A DNA stretch of 64,000 nucleotides from Candidatus Aminicenantota bacterium (GTDB lineage: Bacteria > Acidobacteriota > Aminicenantia > Aminicenantales > UBA4085). Within the stretch, counting starts at the first letter, position 1. Each line of letters starts with the position of its first letter. Location of the stretch: the NCBI GenBank assembly GCA_003141555.1, contig PLMN01000029.1, positions 213,922-277,921 of the forward strand, read 5' to 3'. The notes under the pieces were generated by a model, which was not told the origin of the DNA, did no database searches, and saw only the letters and a program-made list of their open reading frames with translations. Made by a program: the position numbers and the translations under genes. Shown piece after piece: positions 1-8,004 of the stretch.

Positions 1-101
1 ACGGACTTCAGCTCGCCCAAGGCCCGTTCGGTGTCCACACCGTGTTCGGCATAAATCTCCCGGGCGCAACGGTAGCGGTCCTCGATGCGGGCGTCGTTCA
101 T
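1..101 (-). CDS. rhaA: L-rhamnose isomerase, N-terminal fragment (cut by window edge)
   Basis: Only the first 33 or so codons are present; the gene runs off the left edge. The visible peptide begins MNDARIEDRYRCAREIYAEH and continues GVDTERALGEL, which resembles the start of L-rhamnose isomerase (the GVDTE..L element is typical of the family). The ATG at 101 has a strong GGAGGA ribosome-binding site just upstream. RhaA converts L-rhamnose to L-rhamnulose in the cytoplasm. The next gene upstream on the same strand is rhamnulokinase, which supports the call and suggests a rhaB-rhaA operon with a 57-nt gap. The fragment alone is too short for certainty. Confidence 0.6.
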   Translation of the reverse strand, partial: MNDARIEDRYRCAREIYAEHGVDTERALGELKS

Positions 102-158
102 GATTTCCTCCTCCGGCTGAAGCGGATGTTTGCTGACGGGGGCCATCTTAGTACAATC

Positions 159-1640
159 TCACGGGTGCGGCAATATTTCCCGGAAGCGGTCGTAGGCCGC
201 CTCCCAGGCGGGCGCCTCGCCGGGCTCGTAAACGGTCGGATCGGCCGTCTCGGCGACGAGGGACCGGATGGCGTCCGGAGAACGGAGCCGGCCGAGGGCC
301 AGCGCCTGGCCCAGGACGTTGCCGAGCGCCGTGGCTTCGACCGGCCCGGCCACGGCCGGAATGCGCGTGGCGGAGGCGGTAAACCGGCAGAGCGTCGTGT
401 TACGGCTTCCGCCGCCGATCACGTGGATCCTCTCGATAGGCTCCGGGGAAACGCGCCGCAGGTCGTCGAGGACGTGGCGGTAGGCGAGGGCAAGGCTCTC
501 CAAGGCGCAGCGCAGGATGGCGGCCGGCGTCGCCGGCACTTCCTGCCCGGTCCTGCGGCAGAATTCCCGGATGGCCGCGGGCATGTCCGGAGGATTGAGG
601 AAATCGGGGGCATTGGGATCGATAAACGACCGAAAGGCCGGCGCGCCTTCGGCGAGCTCCCTCATCTCGTCATAGCTCAGAGAGCGGTCCGCGCTCCAGG
701 CTTTGCGGCATTGCTGGACCAGCCACAGCCCGGTCACGTTCTTGAGGAACCGGATGCGGCCGCCCATCCCGCCTTCATTGGTGAAATTCAGGCGCCGGGT
801 CTCCGCCGTAATCAGGGGAGCGGCCGTTTCGATGCCCATCAGGGACCAGGTTCCCGAGCTGATGTAAGCCCAATTCCGACCGCTTGCCGGAACTGCGGCC
901 ACGGCCGAGGCCGTATCATGGCTGGCCGTCGCGACGACGGGGATGTCCGGCAGACTCGTCTCCGCGGCGAGCCCCGGCAGGAGGCGGCCGATGATCGTCC
1001 CGGGCGGGACCGGGTCATGGAGAATGGCCGGACGGATGCCCAGGGCGGCGATAAGCTCGGGGCTCCAGCCGCCGCGACGGGGGTCGATGAGCTGGGACGT
1101 CGAAGCGATCGTCGCTTCGGTGATCTTCCGGCCGGAAAGAAAATAGGACAGGAGATCGGGCATGAACAACAGGTCGGAGGCCTGGTCGAGGAGCTCGGGG
1201 TTTTCACGGGCCAGAGCGTGGAGCTGGAAAAGGGAGTTGAAGGGCAGGAACTGGATGCCCGTGAGCTCGTAGACTTTTTCCCGCGGGAATTTTTCAAGGA
1301 ACTCGTCCATCGCCCGGACGTTGCGGAGGTCCCGGTAGGCGAACGGCAGGCCGAGGAGCGAACCGTCCCGGCCGAGCAGGCCGAAGTCCACCCCCCATGT
1401 ATCGACGGCCACGCTGTCGATCCCGCCGGGGCAGACGGCCGCGGCTCGCTTCAATCCCTCGACGATCTCCGCGTAGAGGGCATACGGGTTCCAATGGAGG
1501 CGACCGAACAGGGAGATCATCGCGTTGGGAAAACGATGGACTTCCCGAAGGACGACCCGGCCGCCGTCGAGAGTTCCCAAGATCGCCCGTCCGCTTTCCG
1601 CGCCCAGGTCGAATGCCACGTAGCTGCGACGCTCGTTCAT
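159..1640 (-). CDS. rhaB: Rhamnulokinase
   Basis: A 493-aa FGGY-family sugar kinase. It opens with the ATP-binding element YVAFDLGAESGRAILG, contains the RhaB-typical GRLHWNPYALYAEI and VDTWGVDFGLL stretches, and near the C-terminus has VIGGGSRNTTLCRFTA followed by GPVEATALGN, the FGGY carbohydrate-kinase signature. Length matches RhaB (about 490). It phosphorylates L-rhamnulose in the cytoplasm. The ATG at 1640 is preferred over 1646 because the AAGAAGG ribosome-binding site sits six bases before it. It is transcribed towards the rhaA fragment and divergently from the exonuclease-like gene at 1756. Confidence 0.92.
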   Translation of the reverse strand: MNERRSYVAFDLGAESGRAILGTLDGGRVVLREVHRFPNAMISLFGRLHWNPYALYAEIVEGLKRAAAVCPGGIDSVAVDTWGVDFGLLGRDGSLLGLPFAYRDLRNVRAMDEFLEKFPREKVYELTGIQFLPFNSLFQLHALARENPELLDQASDLLFMPDLLSYFLSGRKITEATIASTSQLIDPRRGGWSPELIAALGIRPAILHDPVPPGTIIGRLLPGLAAETSLPDIPVVATASHDTASAVAAVPASGRNWAYISSGTWSLMGIETAAPLITAETRRLNFTNEGGMGGRIRFLKNVTGLWLVQQCRKAWSADRSLSYDEMRELAEGAPAFRSFIDPNAPDFLNPPDMPAAIREFCRRTGQEVPATPAAILRCALESLALAYRHVLDDLRRVSPEPIERIHVIGGGSRNTTLCRFTASATRIPAVAGPVEATALGNVLGQALALGRLRSPDAIRSLVAETADPTVYEPGEAPAWEAAYDRFREILPHP

Positions 1641-1755
1641 GATCATCCTTCTTTTTTATTCGTTTTGACGGCTCTTGGCAAGGAGGATTTTCAAGCCGCC
1701 CGCCGTTGAGGTCCCGCCCGGCTTCGTGTATCATGGAGTCATCCGGTTGAAGGCC

Positions 1756-3069
1756 ATGGGCATCAAGGACGAACTCGATTTCCTCAAGAAGAGCAAGGGC
1801 GCGCGCGTCCGTCCGCGGTCCGCATCCGTGGAGCAGGCCTGGTCCCGCCTCTCGGGCAATGACGGGCTCTCGGTCAAGGAGAAGCTCGAGAAGCTCATCA
1901 CCCTCACCGGGGCCAAGACAACGGTCAAGCCTCCTGCCCCGGCCGTCGAGATCGATCGCGGCCGCGGCGAGCCCCTCCTTTTTCTCGAGCATCCGTATCC
2001 TCTCCGGACGAAATACGGCCGGCATCGGCTCGAGGAGGCCCTCGCCGTCAAAGGCGAAGTGCTCTTTCGACTGAGCCACGACGTCGACTTCGAGGAGCTC
2101 GACCTGTCCACGGCGCTCTTCCTCGATCTTGAAACGACGGGCCTCTCGGGCGGCACGGGGACCGTGCCCTTCCTCGTCGGGATGGGCTATTTCCGCGACG
2201 GCCGCTTCAACATCGGCCAATTCTTCCTGGGCGAGCTCGGCGAGGAGGAGCGGATGATCCGCGACCTCGGCCGCTTCTTCAAAGACATGGATTTCCGGTC
2301 GGTGGTGACCTACAACGGCAAGGCCTTCGACCTGCCCCTCCTCGAAACGCGGTTCATCATGTTCCGGGAGCCGCTCGGCTTGTCCCGGCTGCCGCATCTC
2401 GACCTGCTTTACCCCGCCCGGCGGCTGTGGAAGCACAAGCACGACAGCTGCCGGCTTTTCCACCTCGCCCAACAGATCGTCCAGGCCGACCGGGACGAGG
2501 ACATTCCCTCGGCCGAGATCCCGTTCCGGTATTTCGACTATCTTCGCAACGGCGATTTCTCGCTGATCGATCCCATCCTCTACCACAATCAGGAGGACAT
2601 CCTGTCGCTCCTCGGGCTCGTGATATCGGCCGCGGTCCTGTTCGTCGAGGACGGCGAGATCGACGCCCTGGACATGTTCGGGGTGGGCAAGGTCTACGAG
2701 AGCCACGGCGACATGGAGAGGTCGACGGCGTTCTACGAACGGGCGCTGGCCGGGGACCTGCCGGACGAGGTCGCCGCCGCCGTCAAGCACAGGCTGTCCA
2801 CCCATTTCAAGAAGAGCGAGGATTGGGACAAGGCCCTCAGCCTGTGGCGCGACCTCTCGGCCCGGGGCGATCCGGCCTATTACCGCGACATGGCGATCTA
2901 CTTCGAGCACAAGGCCAAGGACTACGTCCAGGCCAGGAGGATCGCCGAGGAAGGGCTCGCCGTCGCGATCGACCTCGGGGCGAAGCTCCGCGAGGACTTC
3001 GCCCGCCGGCTCGACCGGTTGAACGCCAAGATCGCGAGGAGCGGGAACGCGAAGCGGCGGGTCCCATGA
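1756..3069 (+). CDS. YprB-type ribonuclease H-like exonuclease domain protein
   Basis: A 437-aa protein starting MGIKDELDFLKKSK. The middle holds a DEDD-type nuclease fold: FLDLETTGLSGGTGT (first Asp and Glu), VTYNGKAFDLPLLETR (second Asp) and YHNQEDILSLLGL (last Asp region), as in the RNase_H_2/YprB family. The C-terminal part is helical and TPR-like (a GKVYESHGDMERSTAFYERA repeat-like element). Substrate is unknown in the family; a nucleic-acid role is inferred. The start is uncertain: an in-frame TTG at 1675 would add 27 residues. The stop overlaps the Fur-family start by 4 nt (ATGA), so the genes are translationally coupled. Confidence 0.8.
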   Translation: MGIKDELDFLKKSKGARVRPRSASVEQAWSRLSGNDGLSVKEKLEKLITLTGAKTTVKPPAPAVEIDRGRGEPLLFLEHPYPLRTKYGRHRLEEALAVKGEVLFRLSHDVDFEELDLSTALFLDLETTGLSGGTGTVPFLVGMGYFRDGRFNIGQFFLGELGEEERMIRDLGRFFKDMDFRSVVTYNGKAFDLPLLETRFIMFREPLGLSRLPHLDLLYPARRLWKHKHDSCRLFHLAQQIVQADRDEDIPSAEIPFRYFDYLRNGDFSLIDPILYHNQEDILSLLGLVISAAVLFVEDGEIDALDMFGVGKVYESHGDMERSTAFYERALAGDLPDEVAAAVKHRLSTHFKKSEDWDKALSLWRDLSARGDPAYYRDMAIYFEHKAKDYVQARRIAEEGLAVAIDLGAKLREDFARRLDRLNAKIARSGNAKRRVP

Positions 3070-3509
3070 CGGCCGAGCTGGGCGATTTCCGCGAGGTTCT
3101 CCACGCCCGGAAGCTCAAGGCGACCCGGGCCCGGCGCCTGGTGTTCCAGGAGATCGTCTCCTCCTCGGACATCCATCCCAACGCCTCGGAAATCCACCAG
3201 CGCCTCACCGGGCGGGGCGAGCGAGTCTCGCTCGCCTCGGTCTACCGGACGCTGGGCCTGCTGGTCAAGAGCGGGCTCGTCAGCCAGGTCGATCTTGGCG
3301 AAGACCACAGCCATTACGAATCCGAGGGGGCCAAGGCCGGCCACGGCCATCTGATCTGCCTGTCGTGCGGCGCGGTCAAGGAGTTTTCCGACGCGCACAT
3401 CCATCGGCTGATCGGCCGCATCGGGGATGGGCGCGGATTCGAGCTCGACAGGTTCTCGATCCAGGCGTTCGGCTATTGCGAGCGGTGTCGGACCAAGAGG
3501 TCCCGATGA
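3066..3509 (+). CDS. Fur-family metal-dependent transcriptional regulator
   Basis: A 147-aa protein of Fur/PerR size. It has an N-terminal winged helix (KATRARRLVFQEIVSSSDIH, then SLASVYRTLGLLVKSGLV as recognition region), the metal-site segment DHSHYE, and two CxxC pairs for structural zinc (CLSCGAVKEF and CERCRTKR). The family represses genes in response to Fe, Zn, Mn or peroxide; which signal applies here cannot be read from the sequence. It overlaps both neighbours by 4 nt, so it is cotranscribed with the upstream exonuclease-like gene and the downstream alcohol dehydrogenase. Confidence 0.9.
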   Translation: MTAELGDFREVLHARKLKATRARRLVFQEIVSSSDIHPNASEIHQRLTGRGERVSLASVYRTLGLLVKSGLVSQVDLGEDHSHYESEGAKAGHGHLICLSCGAVKEFSDAHIHRLIGRIGDGRGFELDRFSIQAFGYCERCRTKRSR

Positions 3510-4504
3510 GAGCCATGGTCCTCAGGTCCTTCGCCCCGATCGAGCAGCGGCCGCTCGGTTTGAGGGACATTCCCGCCCCGGCGCCCGGGCGAGGCGAGCT
3601 GTTGCTGCGCGTCCGTGTCTGCGGCGTCTGCCATACCGATCTCCACACCGTCGAAGGAGAACTCGCGGGCGTTACTCTGCCCGTCGTCCCCGGACATCAG
3701 GTCGTGGGCATCATCGAGGGCAGGGGAGAGGGGGCGGAGCGCTTCGAGATCGGGGAGCGGGCCGGCGCCGCTTGGCTTTTTTCCGCCTGCGGCGTTTGCC
3801 CGTTCTGCCGCAGCGGTCGCGAGAACCTTTGCGAGAGCGGCCGGTTCACAGGCTTTCACGCCGGGGGCGGCTATGCGGAGTTCATGATCGTGCCTGAGGC
3901 GTTCGCCTACAAGATCCCGAGCAAATTCGCGGACGAGGCCGCGGCCCCGCTTCTCTGCGGAGGGATCATCGGCTATCGGGCCTTGCGGCTATCCGGGATC
4001 GAGCGGGGAGGCATCCTCGGGCTCTACGGATTCGGCGCGTCGGCCCACGTGGCGATCCAGATCGCGATCCATTGGGGCTGCCGGGTATTTGTCTTTACCC
4101 GATCCTTAAAACACCGGGAGCTGGCCTTATTACTCGGCGCGGCCTGGGCGGGCTCTGCCGAGGAGGCGCCGCCGGTCAAGACGAATGCCGCGGTCATCTT
4201 CGCTCCCGCGGGCGCGTTGGTCCCGACGGCCTTAGCCAATAGCGAGAAGGGAGGGACCGTCGTCTTGGCCGGCATTCACCTGACCTCAATTCCGGCGATG
4301 GACTATCAGAAGCATTTATACCACGAGCGCATCCTGCGGAGCGTGGCCAACGCAACGCGGCGCGACGGGGAAGAGCTCCTGAGCCTGGCCGCGAAAATCC
4401 CTATCGCCACAACCACATCTGTTTTTCCTCTGGAAGAGGCCAACGATGTCCTCCGCGCCCTCAAGGAGGGTCGGATCAACGGCGCCGCAGTGCTCCGGGT
4501 TTGA
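3506..4504 (+). CDS. Zinc-dependent alcohol dehydrogenase (MDR superfamily)
   Basis: A 332-aa medium-chain dehydrogenase. The N-terminal catalytic domain shows the catalytic-zinc cysteine and His (CGVCHTDLHTVEG, then GHQVVG) and a four-Cys structural zinc lobe (CGVCPFCRSGRENLC). The nucleotide-binding domain contains GLYGFGASAHVAIQIA. The arrangement matches single-subunit bacterial NAD(P)-dependent alcohol dehydrogenases of the AdhA type, interconverting alcohols and aldehydes; substrate is not predictable. It is the last gene of the overlapping 1756-4504 unit and its ATGA start overlaps the Fur-family stop. Confidence 0.88.
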   Translation: MRAMVLRSFAPIEQRPLGLRDIPAPAPGRGELLLRVRVCGVCHTDLHTVEGELAGVTLPVVPGHQVVGIIEGRGEGAERFEIGERAGAAWLFSACGVCPFCRSGRENLCESGRFTGFHAGGGYAEFMIVPEAFAYKIPSKFADEAAAPLLCGGIIGYRALRLSGIERGGILGLYGFGASAHVAIQIAIHWGCRVFVFTRSLKHRELALLLGAAWAGSAEEAPPVKTNAAVIFAPAGALVPTALANSEKGGTVVLAGIHLTSIPAMDYQKHLYHERILRSVANATRRDGEELLSLAAKIPIATTTSVFPLEEANDVLRALKEGRINGAAVLRV

Positions 4505-4588
4505 TGAACTTCGACGCGGCGGCAAAAAGAATTTTGGCTCCCCTCTTAAAAAACGAACCGAATTCTGGCATAATAGCCGCACCTTCGC

Positions 4589-4662
4589 GCGCGAGTAGCT
4601 CAGTTGGATAGAGCGCCTGACTACGAATCAGAAGGCCGCAGGTTCAAGTCCTGCCTCGCGCG
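4589..4662 (+). tRNA. tRNA-Arg (anticodon ACG)
   Basis: A full cloverleaf can be drawn: acceptor GCGCGAG paired with CTCGCGC, D arm GCTC-loop-GAGC, anticodon arm with loop CTACGAA (anticodon ACG), and T arm GCAGG-TTCAAGT-CCTGC. Position 73 is G and no CCA is encoded. The outermost anticodon-stem pair is a C-A mismatch. The 3' half, from just before the anticodon to beyond the gene end, is repeated exactly at 13928-13973, so this gene is the integration target of the island that follows. Confidence 0.95.
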
Positions 4663-4665
4663 CTC
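4620..4665 (+). repeat. attL-like copy of 46-bp direct repeat in tRNA-Arg 3' half
   Basis: This 46-bp stretch runs from the anticodon stem of the tRNA gene to three bases past its 3' end and is identical to 13928-13973. Sequence diverges immediately on both sides of the two copies. Overlap with the anticodon-loop-to-3'-end part of a tRNA is the classic signature of tyrosine-recombinase attachment sites. The insertion left the tRNA gene intact on this side. Confidence 0.88.
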
Positions 4666-4800
4666 CTAGATCCCCTCTGATTCACCTGGAAAATCTTTGA
4701 GTTACGCGGACCGCGCCGCATCGCTCTGCATTCGCGTTTTAAGCCGGATTAAGCCGAACCGAGCCTTTCTGTATTGTCCAAGTAATGTCCACACGGCTTG

Positions 4801-4884
4801 GCTAGCGGTCTATCTAAGCGGACGCACGGGACTTAAACTCCCTCGCTCAGTAAGGGGTGTATGGGTTCGAATCCCGCCCCCGTT
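4801..4884 (+). pseudogene. Degenerate tRNA-Leu(UAA)-like remnant; rest of 4663-5011 is non-coding
   Basis: From about 4821 the sequence reads like the 3' two thirds of a tRNA-Leu: GACGCAC, the anticodon loop CTTAAAC (anticodon TAA) flanked by GGGA/TCCC, a long variable arm, and a T loop GGGTTCGAATCCC followed by GCCCCCG. The 5' part has no matching acceptor strand, the D loop is enlarged and lacks the usual GG pair, and the T stem has a mismatch. I read it as a broken tRNA just inside the left island boundary. The rest of 4663-5011 holds no convincing gene. Confidence 0.5.
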
Positions 4885-5011
4885 ATATACGTTCTCTCAT
4901 TTTTCCGATTTGATCTTCCCTCCCTTTTTTGATAAACAAGGAGAATCTGTTTTTGATTTTAAAAAAAAAGGGAATCAACGGCCAATGCCGCAGCGTCGAG
5001 GGGGGAGGCAG

Positions 5012-6202
5012 ATGGACAGTCAGAAAAGGGATTGGTATCGATTTCCCTGGTCCCTGGTGGATACTCCCGGAGCCTGGATCGAAGTCACGGACAGCTGTGA
5101 TCTCGCGTGCCCGGGCTGCTTCCGGCAGCGCATCGAAGGGCATCGCCCCTTGGACGTGATCAAAGACGAGATCATCTTGAGCCAGAAGGCGACGAATTGC
5201 GAGCGCATCGCGATTGCCGGAGGCGAACCCCTCCTTTACCCCCATCTCCTCGAGGTCGTGGAGTTTATTACCAAGCAAGGGATGAAAGCCGTCCTGATGA
5301 CCAACGGCGAAAGCCTGACTTGGGAACGGGCCGTCGAGCTGAAAAAGGCCGGACTCGTCCAATTTTACTTTCACGTCGACAGCGGGCAGCAGAGACCAGG
5401 CTGGGAAGGGAAGAATGAAATCGAAATGAATGAGCTGCGCCAGCGCTTTGCCGACTTGACGTCGGAGTTGAAGGGCGTCCAGTGCGGGTACAACATCACC
5501 GTTACCCGCCAAAACCTCGGCTTGATTCCCAACGTCGTGGATTGGGGTCTGGCGAATATCGATCAGGTCCAAAGTCTCAGCCTGATCGCCTTCCGCGGGC
5601 TCCTCGTTTCCGGCGGGGCCGCCTATCAAGCGGGAGGGGCCAGCGTCGACGTCAGGTCCCTTCGCTGTGCCACGGAAACGAGCGGGGCGGTGGACATCAC
5701 GTCGGACGAAATGCTGGACCTCGTCCGGCGGTCCCGGCCGGACTTCCAGCCTTGCGCTTTTCTCAATGGAACCGAGGATCCCGCGACGAACAAGTTCATC
5801 GTCGTCGTAGCCATCGGCCGCCGGGACGACGTTTTCGGCGTTTTCGGCCCCCGGGCCATCGAGCTTGTCCAGGTTCTTCAGCACTTTTTCACCGGCCGAT
5901 ACACGTCCCTCGTCCGGACGCCTCGGCTCAGCCGAAGTGTCTTCACTTTAGGCCTTTGGGACCGCGGTGTTCGGAGCGCCTTCCGGCGGTTTTTGAAGCG
6001 TTCGATCCGATTGCCGCTCGGACTTGTCCGGGGCGTCCATCTCCAGTGCGTTAACCTGGTTCAGCCGACGGAATTCATCGGCGAAAAAAAGAACTTCTGC
6101 GACGGATGCATCAACCTAATTCCCTGGAAAGGGAAGATGGTCCACTCCTGTTGCCTGGATGAATACCGAATCTTTGGAGGCGAGCTTCGCCCGGAAGCGT
6201 GA
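5012..6202 (+). CDS. Radical SAM protein A with C-terminal Cys cluster (island)
   Basis: A 396-aa radical SAM enzyme. Residues 29-36 read CDLACPGC, the CxxxCxxC [4Fe-4S] motif, and IAGGEPLLYPHL is the SAM-binding GGEP element. Near the C-terminus is a second cysteine group, NFCDGCINLIPWKGK followed by HSCCLDEY, suggesting an auxiliary iron-sulfur cluster. The protein is clearly paralogous to the product of 9077-10348: the same PWS.../PWT... lead-in, the VVDWGLANIDQVQ segment and the CDGC...SC tail recur there. The ATG at 5012 follows GGGGGAGG; longer upstream reading is through pseudo-tRNA sequence. The reaction is unknown. It heads a tight operon with two SDR-type genes. Confidence 0.85.
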   Translation: MDSQKRDWYRFPWSLVDTPGAWIEVTDSCDLACPGCFRQRIEGHRPLDVIKDEIILSQKATNCERIAIAGGEPLLYPHLLEVVEFITKQGMKAVLMTNGESLTWERAVELKKAGLVQFYFHVDSGQQRPGWEGKNEIEMNELRQRFADLTSELKGVQCGYNITVTRQNLGLIPNVVDWGLANIDQVQSLSLIAFRGLLVSGGAAYQAGGASVDVRSLRCATETSGAVDITSDEMLDLVRRSRPDFQPCAFLNGTEDPATNKFIVVVAIGRRDDVFGVFGPRAIELVQVLQHFFTGRYTSLVRTPRLSRSVFTLGLWDRGVRSAFRRFLKRSIRLPLGLVRGVHLQCVNLVQPTEFIGEKKNFCDGCINLIPWKGKMVHSCCLDEYRIFGGELRPEA

Positions 6203-6211
6203 AGGGGGCCG

Positions 6212-7036
6212 ATGATGAACTCTTTTCGGGATACGGTGGTCGTCGTAACCGGAGCCGGGAGCGGCATCGGGAGGGCTACGTCGTTGACCTTCGCCCGCCT
6301 TGGAGCCCGAGTCCTCCTCGCCGACGTGAATGAAGAGCGGCTGGAGAGGGTCCGCGGGGAGATCGATCAGGAAGGCGGCGTGGCCCAGATTTTCAAAATC
6401 GATGTTTCGGATCGTGACCAGGTGGCATCCTTCGCCCAGGCCGTCCTCGCCGAATTCGGAAGGGTCGATGTCGTCGTCAACAACGCCGGTATCCTGCTCC
6501 TCGGAGAGATGAGGCTGTTCTCTCTTGATGAGTTTCACCGGACGATGGGAGTCAATTTCTGGGGAGTGATTCACATGATCCAGGGATTCCTGCCCGCGAT
6601 GATCGAACGACGGCGGGGCCATTTCGTGAATGTGTCCTCGGTCAACGGGCTGGCGCCCCTGCCTTTCGTCGGTCCCTACAGCGTCTCCAAATCGGCCGTC
6701 CTGGCAATTTCCGAAACGCTCCGACTCGAAGTCGCGCGGTTCGGCGTCGGCGTGACGACGATCTGTCCGGGGTTGACGAAAACGCGAATCCGCGAGGACG
6801 CGGTCCTTCGAGCCGACTCCGAGACGACCCGGAGATTCCTGAATTCCTGCATGGATCGGATGAAGAGGGGCGGAGTGGACGCCTTTGCCGTCGCCCGGCG
6901 AATCCCGCCCGCGATCATCAAAAACCGGGCGGTCGTCCTGATCTCGGCCGAGACAAGACTCCTCTACGGTCTTTATAGACTTTGGCCGAAGCTCTTCAGA
7001 CTTGCCGCGGCGGCGGTGCTGAAGAGGAAAATCTGA
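6212..7036 (+). CDS. Short-chain dehydrogenase/reductase (island)
   Basis: A 274-aa classical SDR. It has the Rossmann motif TGAGSGIGRATSL near the N-terminus, NNAGIL, the catalytic Ser in VNVSSVNGLAPLPFVG and the YSVSKSA (YxxxK) catalytic pair. A hydrophobic C-terminal stretch (LLYGLYRLWPKLFRLAAAA) may associate with the membrane. NAD(P)H-linked alcohol/ketone oxidoreduction is expected; substrate unknown. It starts 9 nt after radical SAM A and its stop overlaps the next start by one base, so the three genes form one transcript. Confidence 0.88.
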   Translation: MMNSFRDTVVVVTGAGSGIGRATSLTFARLGARVLLADVNEERLERVRGEIDQEGGVAQIFKIDVSDRDQVASFAQAVLAEFGRVDVVVNNAGILLLGEMRLFSLDEFHRTMGVNFWGVIHMIQGFLPAMIERRRGHFVNVSSVNGLAPLPFVGPYSVSKSAVLAISETLRLEVARFGVGVTTICPGLTKTRIREDAVLRADSETTRRFLNSCMDRMKRGGVDAFAVARRIPPAIIKNRAVVLISAETRLLYGLYRLWPKLFRLAAAAVLKRKI

Positions 7037-8004
7037 TGCGAGTCTTCCTTACCGGAGGCAGCGGCTTTATCGGAGGGGCATTGCTTCGAAGGCTCACGGG
7101 GGAAGGACAGAAGGTCGAAGTCCTGACCCGGTCCGACCGGGCCCGCCGGGCGGTCCTTGATGCGGGTGGCTTGCCGGTCCAGGGAGATATTGTCCAACCG
7201 GGAGACTGGCAGGCCGCGGCGGCGGCCGCTGACATCGTCGTCCATGCTGCGGGACGGGTGGGCGACTGGGGTTCTCGTCGCGGATTTTTTCGGGCGAACG
7301 TGGATGGAACGCGGAACGTTCTCAAGGCGCTGAGGGGGTGGAGAGGCCATTTCGTCCATTTCAGCTCGATCGCGGTTCACGGCTTTCGGCGCGGATTTTA
7401 TGACGAAAATTCTCCCGTCCGCGCGAGCCGGAATCCGTACGCCGCGTCCAAAGCAGTCGCCGAGAAGCTGGTCGAGAAAGCCGTCGGCAGCGGCTTGAAC
7501 GCTTCGATCGTCCGGATCGCCGGCGTCTATGGTCCCGGCGATCCTCATTTCATCACCCGGCTGCTTGCTCTCGCCCGTACCGGGTGCGTCTATTTCATCG
7601 GGAGAGGGGACCAGCCTACCAACCTGATCTTCATCGACGACGTCATCGATGGGCTCAGGCGGATAATCGACTGGAAAGGCGGACCCGGGCAGAGGTTCAT
7701 TCTGAGCGATCCGGACGCTCCCGGCGTCCGGGACGCCCTTCGTGAGGCGATATCCGTCCTGGGACTCAAAACGCAGATTCGTCGAATCCCGATGGGAATC
7801 GCCTATCCCGTGGCGTTCGGACAGGAGGTTCTCGGATGTTTGACCCTTAAATCCCCTTTGATCACAAGATATGTCGTTAAAGCGATGGCTCGCTCCTGCT
7901 TTTTCTCGATCGAGGCTACGGAGCAAAAGCTAGGCTGGCGGCCGCGCACGGCTTTCTTGGAGGGGGTCGTGAAGACGATGGCGTGGTATGCTCAGAATTC
8001 GTAA
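7036..8004 (+). CDS. NAD-dependent epimerase/dehydratase family protein (island)
   Basis: A 322-aa extended SDR. The N-terminus MRVFLTGGSGFIGGALLRRL is the NAD-binding TGxxGFxG motif; HFSSIAVHG and NPYAASKAVAEKLV carry the catalytic Ser and YxxxK, and the middle and C-terminus match 3-beta-HSD/sugar-epimerase-like members. It is translationally coupled to the preceding SDR (TGATG). Its stop overlaps that of the convergent sulfotransferase gene by 13 nt. Role in the island pathway is unknown; oxidation or reduction of a ring or sugar hydroxyl is a guess. Confidence 0.88.
   Translation: MRVFLTGGSGFIGGALLRRLTGEGQKVEVLTRSDRARRAVLDAGGLPVQGDIVQPGDWQAAAAAADIVVHAAGRVGDWGSRRGFFRANVDGTRNVLKALRGWRGHFVHFSSIAVHGFRRGFYDENSPVRASRNPYAASKAVAEKLVEKAVGSGLNASIVRIAGVYGPGDPHFITRLLALARTGCVYFIGRGDQPTNLIFIDDVIDGLRRIIDWKGGPGQRFILSDPDAPGVRDALREAISVLGLKTQIRRIPMGIAYPVAFGQEVLGCLTLKSPLITRYVVKAMARSCFFSIEATEQKLGWRPRTAFLEGVVKTMAWYAQNS

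Noticed and set aside
42-1709. Long plus-strand open frame opposite rhaB
   Set aside because: Antisense shadow of a high-GC gene; its translation is low-complexity Arg/Gly/Pro/Glu-rich and has no domain motif.
4697-5011. N-terminal extension of radical SAM A upstream of 5012
   Set aside because: The extension translates tRNA-Leu-like and AT-rich leader sequence; the ATG at 5012 has a good ribosome-binding site and begins the conserved region shared with protein B.
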